Below, piece after piece: positions 8,629 through 16,843 of a stretch of DNA of 64,000 nucleotides. Both the position numbers and the translations under genes were made by a program. Below the pieces are notes generated by a model. That model had not been told where the DNA came from, did not search any database, and saw only the letters and a program-made list of their open reading frames with translations. Numbering within the stretch: position 1 is the first letter of the stretch; every line of letters begins with the position of its first letter. The DNA is from Pseudomonadota bacterium (GTDB lineage: Bacteria > Pseudomonadota > Gammaproteobacteria > CALCKW01), in contig JBCCUP010000004.1 of the NCBI GenBank assembly GCA_039196715.1, positions 1-64,000 on the forward strand. Direction: 5' to 3'.

Positions 8629-9897
8629 ATGGCCACTTTCCTGCGTAACACCTGGCCGCTGCTCCTCGGCATGCTGCTGATCATGCTGGGTAACGGGTTG
8701 CAGGGCACGCTGCTCGGCGTGCGTGGCGCGCTCGAAGACATGGACCCGAGCACGCTCGGCTATGTCATGTCCGGGTACTTCATCGGTTTCCTCGGCGGCT
8801 CACAGATCACCCCGCTGCTGCTGAGGCGGGTCGGCCATGTGCGCGTGTTTGCCGCCCTCGGCTCGCTCGTGTCGGCCGCGTTCATCCTCTACGCGGCCTG
8901 GGTGCACCCGATCGGCTGGATGGTGCTGCGCATCGTGGTGGGGTTTTGCATGTCCGGCGTTTACGTGGTCGCCGAGAGTTGGCTGAACGACGCCGCAGAC
9001 AACCAGACGCGCGGCAAGGCGCTCTCGCTCTACCTGATCGTGCAGATGGCCGGGATCGTACTTGGCCAGGTGCTGCTGAACATCGCTGACCCTGGCGGGT
9101 ACGCGCTGTTTGTGCTGATTTCGGTGCTCGTCTCCTTGTCATTCGCGCCGATCCTGCTGACAGCCACCGCGACCCCCGTGTTCGAGACCTCGCGACCGAT
9201 GACCCTGATCGAATTGTTCAAGGCCTCCCCGCTCGGTTGCTTCGGGATGTTTGCGCTCGGCGGTGTGTTCGCAGCGTTGTTCGGCATGAGCGCGGTCTAC
9301 GCGACGGAGCGCGGCTTCACCCTGGCCGAGGTGTCGAGTTTCATCACCGCAATCTATGTCGGCGGCATGGTCCTGCAGTACCCGATCGGCTGGCTCTCCG
9401 ACCGTCTGGACAGGCGCCTGCTGATCATTGCGGTCACCGCCACGTGCACCGTAGCGTGCGTCGCGGTCTACTACATCGAAAACACCTTCACGAGCCTGCT
9501 CATCATCGCCTTCGTGCTCGGCGGCACGTCCAATCCGCTGTACTCGCTGCTGATCGCCTACACCAACGACTTCCTCGACAATGACCAGATGGCGGCCGCC
9601 AGCGGCGGCATGATCTTCATCAACGGTGTGGGCGCGATGGCGAGCCCGGTGATTGTCGGGGCCATCATGGCGCAGGTCGGGCCCAACGGGTTTTTCGGTT
9701 TCGTCGGCGTGCTCATGATGAGTATCAGTGTCTATGGCCTCTACCGCATGACACAGCGCGCCACAGCGGACGAGCAGGGCCCGTTTGTCACCGTGCCCTC
9801 GCGCATGTCGCCGGTCGCGGTCGAGATCGCAACGGAGATTGCAATCGAGGAAGCCGAGGCCGCCAGTGACGAGGACGACACGGCCGCGCGCGCGTGA
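8629..9897 (+). CDS. MFS transporter, YcaD-like
   Basis: The product has 422 residues from ATG 8629; a TTG at 8599 would add ten. Twelve hydrophobic segments are visible. The first helices read WPLLLGMLLIMLGNGLQGTLLG and GYVMSGYFIGFLGGSQITPLLLRRVGHVRVF, the typical opening of the YcaD-like branch of the major facilitator superfamily, with the conserved GWLSDRLDRR loop between helices 8 and 9. The C-terminus ends in an acidic Glu/Asp-rich cytoplasmic tail. The substrate is unknown for this branch. It is convergent with the MttB-family gene and has no obvious pathway link to it. Confidence 0.85.
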   Translation: MATFLRNTWPLLLGMLLIMLGNGLQGTLLGVRGALEDMDPSTLGYVMSGYFIGFLGGSQITPLLLRRVGHVRVFAALGSLVSAAFILYAAWVHPIGWMVLRIVVGFCMSGVYVVAESWLNDAADNQTRGKALSLYLIVQMAGIVLGQVLLNIADPGGYALFVLISVLVSLSFAPILLTATATPVFETSRPMTLIELFKASPLGCFGMFALGGVFAALFGMSAVYATERGFTLAEVSSFITAIYVGGMVLQYPIGWLSDRLDRRLLIIAVTATCTVACVAVYYIENTFTSLLIIAFVLGGTSNPLYSLLIAYTNDFLDNDQMAAASGGMIFINGVGAMASPVIVGAIMAQVGPNGFFGFVGVLMMSISVYGLYRMTQRATADEQGPFVTVPSRMSPVAVEIATEIAIEEAEAASDEDDTAARA

Positions 9898-9950
9898 TTG
9901 ACAACCCTGGCTGACGCGCGCGCGCGGTGCGGCCGCAGCCAACGCGACGA

Positions 9951-11510
9951 CTACGGGACAAACACCTCGAGCAGCGGTTCGTCGGTACCCAGGCATTCCT
10001 TGCGCGTGGCGACGTAGTGTTCCAACGCCTCCTTTCGGGCGGGATCGAGCGGTGGCGCCTCGTAGGCCTTCAGCGCGGCCTGCCAGAGTTCGGTGGCGCG
10101 TTGGGTGGCGTCTTTGGCGCCGGCGAGCTGCCAGTTTTCCTGGTTTTGCCAATCGCTGAGCATCGGCTCGTAGAAGGCCCCCTTGTACCGCTCGAGTGTG
10201 TGGGTGGTGCCGAAGAAGTGGCCGCCCGGGCCCACCTCCGCCATCGCCTCGAGGCCGATCTCATCCCGGTTGATGGCGATGGGCTGCAGCATGGCGCGCA
10301 TGTGTTGCAGCATCTCGACGTCGATGATGAGTTTTTCAAAGGACGCGACAAGGCCGCCTTCGAGCCAGCCCGCCGAGTGGTAGATCAGGTTGCCGTGCCC
10401 CATGACCGCACCCCAGAGCGCCATCTGGGTCTCGTAGACCGATTGCGCGTCGGCGGTATTGCTCGCGTTGCACGCGCTGGTGCGGTGCGGCAGGTTGTAA
10501 CGCCGTGCGAGCTGGCCACCGGCAATATTGGCAAGGCTGTTCTCAGGCGTACCGAAGGCCGGCGCGCCGGAGCGCATGTCCACGTTGGACGTGAAGCCGC
10601 CGTACACCACCGGTGCTCCGGGTCTGACGAGCTGCGTCAGCGCCATGCCGAGCAAGGCCTCGGCGTTCTGTTGCACCAGCGCACCCGCCATGGTCGCTGG
10701 GGTCATGGCGCCCATGAGCGTGAACGGCGTGACCACCGTCACCTGCCCCAATGACGCCATCTGCATCAGGCCGTAGGCCATGGCGTCGTCGAGCTTGCGT
10801 GGCGAGTTGACGTTGATGTTGGTCATGACCGATGGGCTGTCGCCGAGCTCATCCAGTGTCAGGCCGCGCGCGATCGCGGCCATCTCGACCGAATCCCGCG
10901 CTCGCCCTGCACCGATGCCCGTCGCCAGAAAGGCCTTGTCGGCCAGCGTCAGGTTGCACAAGGTGGTGTCGAGGTGACGGCTGTTGGCCGGCAGGTCGGT
11001 CGGCGCAATCGCCTGGTTGCCAAAGAAGGTGATGACGTCGAAAAACTGACCGAGTTTGATGAGTGACTGGTAGTCGGCAAAGTTGCCGGCGCGGCGGCCG
11101 TTGACACAGTCGTGCACATTGGGTGGGCCGGACACCAGGCCGAAGTGCACCGCATCCCCACCGACGTCGATGTTGTTCTCCGGGTTGCGTGCATGGACAG
11201 TGAACGCCGACGGCGCGGTTGACATCAGCTGCATGACCAAAGCGCGGTCGATCCGCACGATGCCGTCCTCGACAGTGCATCCGGCCTCGCGGTACAAGCG
11301 CAGTGGCTCGTCCCCGAGGACTTCGATGCCCTGCTCTTCCAGCAGGTCGAGTGAGGCTTCGTGGATCAGCTCAAGCTGTTCCTCGTCGAGCGCTTCGATC
11401 GGTGCAAAACGGTTGCGCACCGTGCTGTAGGCGAGCTGCGGCAAGCGCGACGGGGTGACCAGCGTGTCGTTGCGGCGGCGGTTCCGCTTGCGGCGTTGGG
11501 TGGTGGTCAT
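9951..11510 (-). CDS. MttB-family (trimethylamine/betaine) methyltransferase, non-pyrrolysine
   Basis: The product has 519 residues from ATG 11510. It belongs to the MttB superfamily, whose members transfer methyl groups from quaternary or tertiary amines to a corrinoid protein. Recognisable stretches are FGLVSGPPNVHDCVNGRR, YGGFTSNVDMRSGAPAFGTPE and VGPGGHFFGTTHTLERY. The frame is continuous without an internal amber codon, so it is the non-Pyl type, among which a glycine-betaine methyltransferase is known (MtgB). Substrate here is undetermined. No corrinoid protein (MtgC/MttC) lies nearby. It is divergent from a GlxA/AraC-type regulator across 144 bp, the usual arrangement for a substrate-induced catabolic gene. 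Confidence 0.85.
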   Translation of the reverse strand: MTTTQRRKRNRRRNDTLVTPSRLPQLAYSTVRNRFAPIEALDEEQLELIHEASLDLLEEQGIEVLGDEPLRLYREAGCTVEDGIVRIDRALVMQLMSTAPSAFTVHARNPENNIDVGGDAVHFGLVSGPPNVHDCVNGRRAGNFADYQSLIKLGQFFDVITFFGNQAIAPTDLPANSRHLDTTLCNLTLADKAFLATGIGAGRARDSVEMAAIARGLTLDELGDSPSVMTNINVNSPRKLDDAMAYGLMQMASLGQVTVVTPFTLMGAMTPATMAGALVQQNAEALLGMALTQLVRPGAPVVYGGFTSNVDMRSGAPAFGTPENSLANIAGGQLARRYNLPHRTSACNASNTADAQSVYETQMALWGAVMGHGNLIYHSAGWLEGGLVASFEKLIIDVEMLQHMRAMLQPIAINRDEIGLEAMAEVGPGGHFFGTTHTLERYKGAFYEPMLSDWQNQENWQLAGAKDATQRATELWQAALKAYEAPPLDPARKEALEHYVATRKECLGTDEPLLEVFVP

Positions 11511-11654
11511 GCGGGGTCCTTGTGGGCGTACCGGCGCGAGCGGCATTCAATCGTGCAGTGTCCTGCGGTATTGTTCCGGATAGATATCAGCTTTGGGGCG
11601 TTTTTTGTTAGTTTCGGGCAGCGAGTACAGCCTACTCGGCCCGGGTGCGCCGTC
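11511..11654. promoter_or_regulatory. divergent control region, MttB-family gene / GlxA-type regulator
   Basis: A 144-bp intergenic region between divergent genes. It contains an AT-rich patch (about 11565-11615, including GATAGATATC and a T6 run) that stands out in this GC-rich genome and probably holds both promoters and the regulator's binding site. I could not define -35/-10 boxes or a clean inverted repeat. Confidence 0.4.
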
Positions 11655-12602
11655 GTGACGACAGCCCGGCACATCACCTTTGCGTTGGTCACGCGGTTCC
11701 CGCTGTTCGGGCTCGCGTGCGCGGTCGAAGTGCTGCGCCACGCCAACCGCTTTGCCGAGCGCGAGCTCTACACCTGGGACCTGGTCAGCGACACCGGCGG
11801 GAGCGTCTGCGACAGCAACGGCCTCGCCTTGGAGACCCGTGCGGTGGCGCGAGCGCGCACGCGCACCGATGCGGTTTTCGTGGTGGCGGGCTACGAACTG
11901 GACGGCGATGCCCTGCCGCAGCTCACCGCGTGGCTTCGTGCCGAGGGCAAGCGGGACATCCCGGTTGGCGGGATATCCAACGGCTCGTTCCTGCTCGCCC
12001 ACGCTGGGCTGCTCGAGGGTCGGCCGGCGACGGTGCACTTCGAAGACTTCAGCGCTTTCCACCAGCGGTTTCCAACCGTGCGCGCCCGCTACCAACGCAC
12101 GGTCATCGACGGAAACCGCATGAGTTGCTCGGGCGGCACGAGTACGCTCGACCTGTTGATCGAATGGCTGCGGCGCGAACACGCGCCCCGCATTGCCAGT
12201 CTGGTGTCACAGCAGATGCTGTTGCAGGCCTTGAACCTGCCACCCGGCGACGACGCGCCCTTGCCGCTCAACAGCGGCCCGCGGTACTCGACCACGGTGC
12301 AGCGTGCGCTCGACCGATTGGAGGCGTCCCACGCCGAGCGCCTGACCGTCGGCGAAATGGCACGCCACGTGGGGCTGAGCCGACGCGAGCTGCTGCGCAT
12401 GTTCAAGCGCGAGACCGGCATGACACCGGGTCAGGCGGTGCGCCAACGGCGCGTGATGCGGGCGCAATCGCTGGTGCGCCATACGCACCTGCCTCTCGCC
12501 GATGTCGCAATCGCCGTGGGCTACGCGAGTCAGTCACACATGACCTCGCACTACCGTCAACACGTCGGCCGCACGCCGGCGCAGGACCGGCGGCAGCACT
12601 GA
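11655..12602 (+). CDS. GlxA-family AraC-type transcriptional regulator (GbdR/CdhR-like)
   Basis: The product has 315 residues if GTG 11655 is the start; no ATG is available in this part of the frame. Residues about 8-170 form a DJ-1/PfpI-like domain (FPLFGLACAVEVLRHAN near the start, then VGGISNGSFLLAHAGLL and MSCSGGTSTLDLLIEWL). This is followed by a C-terminal AraC double helix-turn-helix (LTVGEMARHVGLSRRELLRMFKR, then LADVAIAVGYASQSHMTSHYR). This architecture is that of GbdR, CdhR and ArgR-type regulators, many of which respond to betaine, carnitine or amino acids. Being divergent from an MttB-family gene, it is inferred to control methylamine or betaine use. Confidence 0.85.
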   Translation: MTTARHITFALVTRFPLFGLACAVEVLRHANRFAERELYTWDLVSDTGGSVCDSNGLALETRAVARARTRTDAVFVVAGYELDGDALPQLTAWLRAEGKRDIPVGGISNGSFLLAHAGLLEGRPATVHFEDFSAFHQRFPTVRARYQRTVIDGNRMSCSGGTSTLDLLIEWLRREHAPRIASLVSQQMLLQALNLPPGDDAPLPLNSGPRYSTTVQRALDRLEASHAERLTVGEMARHVGLSRRELLRMFKRETGMTPGQAVRQRRVMRAQSLVRHTHLPLADVAIAVGYASQSHMTSHYRQHVGRTPAQDRRQH

Positions 12603-12615
12603 AGCCGGTTTGTGG

Positions 12616-13674
12616 TCAGGCAATCGCCTCGGCAATCGCCTCGCCGAGCTCGGTCGTCGTTGCACGGCCTCCCATGTCCGGCGTCATCGCGGTGCCAGCG
12701 GCCAACACCCGCTCGATCGCTTGCAACATGGCGTCGTGGGCGTCGCGGTGACCGAGGTGGTCGAGCATCATCGCACCCGACCAGATCATGCCGACGGGGT
12801 TGGCAATGCCCTGCCCTGCGATATCGGGAGCCGAGCCGTGCACGGGCTCGAACATCGACGGGTAAGCCCGCGTCGGGTTGAGGTTGGCGCTGGGCGCGAT
12901 CGCGATGGTGCCGGTCACACCCGGCCCGAGGTCCGAGAGGATGTCACCGAACAGGTTTGACGCAACGACGACATCGAAGTGATCCGGGCGGTTGACGAAA
13001 TGCGCACACAGGATGTCGATGTGGAAGGCGTCCGTCTCGAACTCCGGATACTCGCTCGCGATTGCGTCGAACCGCTCGTCCCAGAACGGCATGGTGTGGA
13101 TGATGCCATTGGATTTGGTGGCCGACGTGACACGCTTGGCGTTGTGTGACTGCGCGAGTTCGAAGGCGTAGCGCATGACACGGTCACAGCCACGGCGCGA
13201 GAAGTTCGCCTGCTGGAATGCCACCTCGTGCTCGGTACCGGTGTACATCCGACCACCGACGTTGGAGTATTCCCCCTCGACGTTCTCGCGCACAACGTAG
13301 AAGTCGATGTCGCCAGGCTTGCGGTTCGCCAGCGGGCACGGCAGGCCATCGAACAGCCGCACGGGTCGAAGGTTGACGAACTGGTCGAACTGCCGCCGAA
13401 TCGGAATCAGGAGACCCCAGAGCGACACGTGGTCAGGCACCCCCGGGTAGCCCACCGCACCGAGGTAGATCGCGTCGAAGTCGGCCAGCGTTTCGAGGCC
13501 GTCGGCCGGCATCATCGCACCCTCGCGGTGGTAGCGTTCGCAGTTCCAGTCAAAGTGTTCGTATTGCAGGTCGATGCCGAAGCGCTTCGCCGCCGCATCA
13601 AGCGCCTTGAGACCTTCGGGCATGACCTCCAGGCCAATCCCGTCACCTGCGATCACGGCGATACGGTGTGTCAT
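12616..13674 (-). CDS. tartrate / D-malate dehydrogenase family (TtuC/DmlA-like)
   Basis: The product has 352 residues. It is an NAD-dependent beta-decarboxylating dehydrogenase of the isocitrate/isopropylmalate family. The TtuC/DmlA subgroup is indicated by AGDGIGLEVMPEGLKAL, LGAVGYPGVPDHVSLWGLLIPIRR, VVRENVEGEYSNVGGR, the SNLFGDILSDLGPG metal site and FEPVHGSAPDIAGQGIANP. Known members oxidise tartrate, D-malate or 3-isopropylmalate. Its ATG overlaps the panC stop by 4 bp (ATGA), so it is the last gene of the pantothenate operon. That coupling is odd and has no textbook explanation. Confidence 0.88.
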   Translation of the reverse strand: MTHRIAVIAGDGIGLEVMPEGLKALDAAAKRFGIDLQYEHFDWNCERYHREGAMMPADGLETLADFDAIYLGAVGYPGVPDHVSLWGLLIPIRRQFDQFVNLRPVRLFDGLPCPLANRKPGDIDFYVVRENVEGEYSNVGGRMYTGTEHEVAFQQANFSRRGCDRVMRYAFELAQSHNAKRVTSATKSNGIIHTMPFWDERFDAIASEYPEFETDAFHIDILCAHFVNRPDHFDVVVASNLFGDILSDLGPGVTGTIAIAPSANLNPTRAYPSMFEPVHGSAPDIAGQGIANPVGMIWSGAMMLDHLGHRDAHDAMLQAIERVLAAGTAMTPDMGGRATTTELGEAIAEAIA

Positions 13675-14549
13675 GGTGGGTCACCTGGGTTTTGTGCGGC
13701 GGATACCCGCAGGTTGTCGATGAGGCGCGCTTTGCCAAGTTGAGCGGCAACCAGGATCACCCAGTCGAGCGGTCGCTCGTCGGCGTGGGGCGACTCGAGG
13801 TCGAGGGTGCTGCGCACGGTGAAGTAGTCGGGTTTGAATCCGGCGTCGGCCAGGGCGCGCGTGTGCCTGCGCTCCAGGCCCGAAACATCGCTCTCGCCGG
13901 AGAGCAAGGCACGCGCACAGGCGTGCATTTCACGGTAGAGCTGCGCTGCCAGCCCGCGCTCGGCGTCGGTGAGGTAGCCGTTGCGCGAGCTCAGCGCCAG
14001 GCCGTGGGCGTCGCGCGCCGTGGGCGCACCGACCACGTCGACCGGCAGGTTGAGGTCCGCCGCCATGCGCTTGACCACGAGCAGCTGTTGGAAATCCTTC
14101 TCTCCGAACACCGCGACGTCGGGCTGAACCAGGTTGAACAGTTTGCAGACCACCGTGGCCACGCCGACGAAGTGGCCACGCCGGTGGGCCCCCTCGAGGA
14201 TGTCGGTGATGCCCGGCACGTCGACGGTGGTCGCGTGGGCCATGCCGCGCGGGTAGATCATCGCGTCGTCCGGCACGAACACCGCGTCGGCGCCGAGCGA
14301 CTGCAGGCTGTCGAGGTCCTCCTCGAGCGTGCGCGGGTAGCGGTCGAGGTCGCCCGCCCGATCGAATTGCAGCGGGTTGACGTAGATGCTGCAGAGCGTG
14401 CGGTCGCAGCGCGAGCGCGCGAGGTCGAGCAGCGATAGGTGGCCGTCGTGCAAGTTGCCCATGGTCGGCACGAAACCGACCGTCTGCCCCTCCGCACGCC
14501 ACGCGTGGCGCAGCGCGCGCAGGTCATCGATGGACGTCAAAACGTGCAT
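13671..14549 (-). CDS. panC: pantothenate synthetase
   Basis: The product has 292 residues. It condenses pantoate with beta-alanine using ATP, the last step of pantothenate synthesis. The HIGH-like nucleotide motifs are clear: FVPTMGNLHDGHLSLL (residues 26-41) and the KMSKS-like LSSRNGYL. Binding segments SIYVNPLQF and FGEKDFQQLLVV are also present. It follows panB by 6 bp and overlaps the dehydrogenase downstream. No panD (aspartate decarboxylase) is present in the window. Confidence 0.97.
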   Translation of the reverse strand: MHVLTSIDDLRALRHAWRAEGQTVGFVPTMGNLHDGHLSLLDLARSRCDRTLCSIYVNPLQFDRAGDLDRYPRTLEEDLDSLQSLGADAVFVPDDAMIYPRGMAHATTVDVPGITDILEGAHRRGHFVGVATVVCKLFNLVQPDVAVFGEKDFQQLLVVKRMAADLNLPVDVVGAPTARDAHGLALSSRNGYLTDAERGLAAQLYREMHACARALLSGESDVSGLERRHTRALADAGFKPDYFTVRSTLDLESPHADERPLDWVILVAAQLGKARLIDNLRVSAAQNPGDPP

Positions 14550-14555
14550 GTCCCG

Positions 14556-15371
14556 CTACTCGAATGCGAATTCGTCGGTCGGGAACCGCCGGTCGGACAC
14601 CTGCTGCACATAGGCCGACACCGCCCCTTCGATAAACCCGGCCTCGGCCATGTAGTTCTTCGAGAAGCGCGTACGCTTGCCCGGTGCAATGTCGAGAATG
14701 TCGTAGAGCACGAGGATCTGACCGTCACAGTCCGGCCCAGCACCGATGCCGATCACCGGCACGCCTGACGCCGCGGTGATCTCGGCCGCGAGCGCCATCG
14801 GCACGCATTCAAGCAACAGGATGTCCGCGCCGGCTTGTTCCAGCGCCAGCGCGTCCTCCCGCAGCTTGCGCGCGGTGTCGTCGTCGCGCCCCTGCACGCG
14901 GTAGCCGCCGATCTTGTGCACGGCCTGCGGTGTCAACCCGAGGTGCGCGCACACCGGGATGCCGCACTCGCTGAGGCGACGCACCATGTCGAGCTGCAGC
15001 TCGCCCCATTCGAGCTTGACGACGTGCGCTCCGCCTTCTTTCATGAGCCGAGCTGCGTTTGCGAGACAGGCCTCGGGGGTCGCGTAACTCATGAAGGGCA
15101 TGTCGACCATCAACATCGGCCGGCGCATGCCCCGGGCCACGAGTTGGCTGTGGTAGATCATGTGTTCCATCGTGACCGGGATGGTCGTCTCGACCCCCTG
15201 AACCACCATGCCGAGGGAATCGCCCACCAGCACGACGTCGACACCGGCACGGTCGAGGACGCCGGCGAAGGCCGCGTCGTAGGCCGTCAGGCACGAAAAC
15301 GGGGTGCCCTCGCCTTTCATTTTCTGCAGGGTCGCCACTGTGACGGGTCTGGTTTCCGATTGAGCGCTCAT
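14556..15371 (-). CDS. panB: 3-methyl-2-oxobutanoate hydroxymethyltransferase
   Basis: The product has 271 residues from ATG 15371; the open frame further upstream overlaps panG antisense-like sequence. It transfers a hydroxymethyl group from 5,10-methylene-THF to ketoisovalerate, giving ketopantoate. The family signatures LTAYDAAFAGVLDRAGVDVVLVGDS, VDMPFMSY and VCAHLGLTPQAVHKIGGYRVQGR are intact. The Mg-binding Asp residues are in the VGDSLG and VDMPF motifs. It lies 67 bp downstream of the DUF2520 gene and 6 bp upstream of panC. Confidence 0.97.
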   Translation of the reverse strand: MSAQSETRPVTVATLQKMKGEGTPFSCLTAYDAAFAGVLDRAGVDVVLVGDSLGMVVQGVETTIPVTMEHMIYHSQLVARGMRRPMLMVDMPFMSYATPEACLANAARLMKEGGAHVVKLEWGELQLDMVRRLSECGIPVCAHLGLTPQAVHKIGGYRVQGRDDDTARKLREDALALEQAGADILLLECVPMALAAEITAASGVPVIGIGAGPDCDGQILVLYDILDIAPGKRTRFSKNYMAEAGFIEGAVSAYVQQVSDRRFPTDEFAFE

Positions 15372-15438
15372 GCCTTCTCGCGGTGCCGCGGGTTCAGCGC
15401 GCATTGTTGCCCAGCGGCACGGCGTATGCCAACGCGTT

Positions 15439-16323
15439 TCAACGCGATTCGAGCACCCGTTTAAGCGCGTCACGGGTGTCGGCGTCGAGCCGGTCCGATG
15501 CGAGCTGCAGCAAGCGCCGGCTGAGCGCGCGGTAGATCTCGGCGGCGAGCGGATCCCGAGCGTCGAGCTCTTCACAGTGACGAGAGACCACACCCGTGTC
15601 CCCCCGAACGAGCGGACCCGACAGGGCGGCACGGGGGCCGCCGGCCACGAGGTTGTCAATCGCGGCCGTGGCCAGGTCCGAGAACAACCCGGTCGCGAGC
15701 TCCGAGGGCACACCGGCTGTCTGCCAGGCTGTCAGTGCTGCGTCCGCGAGGCCCACCAGGCCGTTGTTCGCGAGCACGGCAGCACCGTGGTAGGCCGCCT
15801 TTCCGTCCGCATGGAGATCAAAACACCGGCCACCGAGCGCTGTGAACAAGCCGCCGGCCACCGTGACCGCCGCGGTCTCGCCCTCGAGCGCACAGTGGGT
15901 ACCCTCGAAGCTCAAGACCGTCTCCAGACGCGGAAAGCTCCGAACCGGGTGGGCACTCGCGACCGCCACACCCTGTGCGGCAAGCGGCGCCAGGACGTCA
16001 CTTGTGGCCGCACCGGAGAGGTGAAAGGCCGTGGCGGGTGCGCGCGCAACACCCGTGCGGGCCAGTGCCGACGCGACCGACGGGAGACTGTCATCGGGTG
16101 TGGCAATGACCCACACGTCCACCGGCCGGAGCGCCGCGAGGTCGCGGTACGCGGGGCAATCAAGCTGTTCTGCGACAGCTGACGCACCTGAGCGGGTCAC
16201 CACGCCAGCGAAGCGCAATTGGCCGGCGGCGTGCCACGCAAGCGCAAGCGAACCCCCCGCGCGACCGGCCCCGATCAGGCATGCGCTCGGGCCGCGTTCA
16301 GCTGACACCGGCGCACTCGCCAC
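15439..16323 (-). CDS. Rossmann/DUF2520 protein, probable PanG-type ketopantoate reductase
   Basis: The product has 294 residues with a GTG start at 16323. The N-terminal Rossmann fold has a dinucleotide-binding ACLIGAGRAGGSLALA loop (residues about 14-29), followed by VDVWVIATPDD and a C-terminal DUF2520 helical domain (HADGKAAYHGAAVLANNGLVGL). It is the first gene of the panB-panC operon, exactly where ketopantoate reductase is needed, and panE is absent from the window. As I recall, PanG of Francisella, a ketopantoate reductase unrelated to PanE, belongs to this Rossmann/DUF2520 group. The assignment is inference from family plus context. Confidence 0.7.
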   Translation of the reverse strand: MASAPVSAERGPSACLIGAGRAGGSLALAWHAAGQLRFAGVVTRSGASAVAEQLDCPAYRDLAALRPVDVWVIATPDDSLPSVASALARTGVARAPATAFHLSGAATSDVLAPLAAQGVAVASAHPVRSFPRLETVLSFEGTHCALEGETAAVTVAGGLFTALGGRCFDLHADGKAAYHGAAVLANNGLVGLADAALTAWQTAGVPSELATGLFSDLATAAIDNLVAGGPRAALSGPLVRGDTGVVSRHCEELDARDPLAAEIYRALSRRLLQLASDRLDADTRDALKRVLESR

Positions 16324-16396
16324 GCTCTGGCCCTACCACCGCGGGGCACACATCCTGCACCCTCACGTCCACACCTCCGGTTTCCACACCTGTGTC

Positions 16397-16843
16397 ATGC
16401 GTCACTCCCTGTCCCATTGCCTGCTCTGCGGTCTGGTCCTGTTGGCACTGGCCCTGCCAGGCGCCAGTGTACTCGCCGACACGCCGGACGCCAGCGAGGA
16501 CGCCTACGCCCTGGAGGCGCAGTCGTTGCGTGCGCATTTCGACGTGAGCCTGCGACCCGAGCGGTCGCCGCCCGAGATCGGCACGCTCCACAGCTGGCTC
16601 GTGCGGGTCACCGACCGCGCCGGTGACCCGGTGTACCCGGTTGCCCTCGCCGTCGGCGGCGGCATGGCGGGGCACGGCCATGGCTTGCCCACGCAACCGC
16701 AGATCACGGCCTACCTTGGTGACGGCACACACCGCATCGAGGGTGTCAGGTTCAACATGGCAGGCGAGTGGACGCTGCGCATCGGCATCGAATACGGTGG
16801 CCTGCGTGACATCGCCGAACTCCAGTTTGAGATCGATTTCTGA
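16397..16843 (+). CDS. small secreted YtkA/FixH-like protein
   Basis: The product has 148 residues with a Sec signal peptide (LLCGLVLLALALPGASVLA, cleavage near residue 27). The mature part is a single immunoglobulin-like beta domain of the YtkA/FixH type. It has LHSWLVRVTDRAGDPV, a His/Met/Gly-rich loop (GGGMAGHGHGLPTQP) and NMAGEWTLRIGI with an invariant-looking Trp. The loop could bind a metal such as copper; that is inference. It overlaps the following di-heme protein gene by 17 bp, so the two products are probably made as a periplasmic pair. It is divergent from panG across 73 bp. Confidence 0.75.
   Translation: MRHSLSHCLLCGLVLLALALPGASVLADTPDASEDAYALEAQSLRAHFDVSLRPERSPPEIGTLHSWLVRVTDRAGDPVYPVALAVGGGMAGHGHGLPTQPQITAYLGDGTHRIEGVRFNMAGEWTLRIGIEYGGLRDIAELQFEIDF

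Noticed and set aside
9139-10152. 337-codon minus-strand frame over the MFS and MttB-family gene ends
   Set aside because: Arg/His/Gly-rich shadow composition; both overlapped genes are clearly real.
9951-11510. Pyrrolysine-type MttB
   Set aside because: The frame runs to its end without an internal TAG, so it is the non-pyrrolysine branch.
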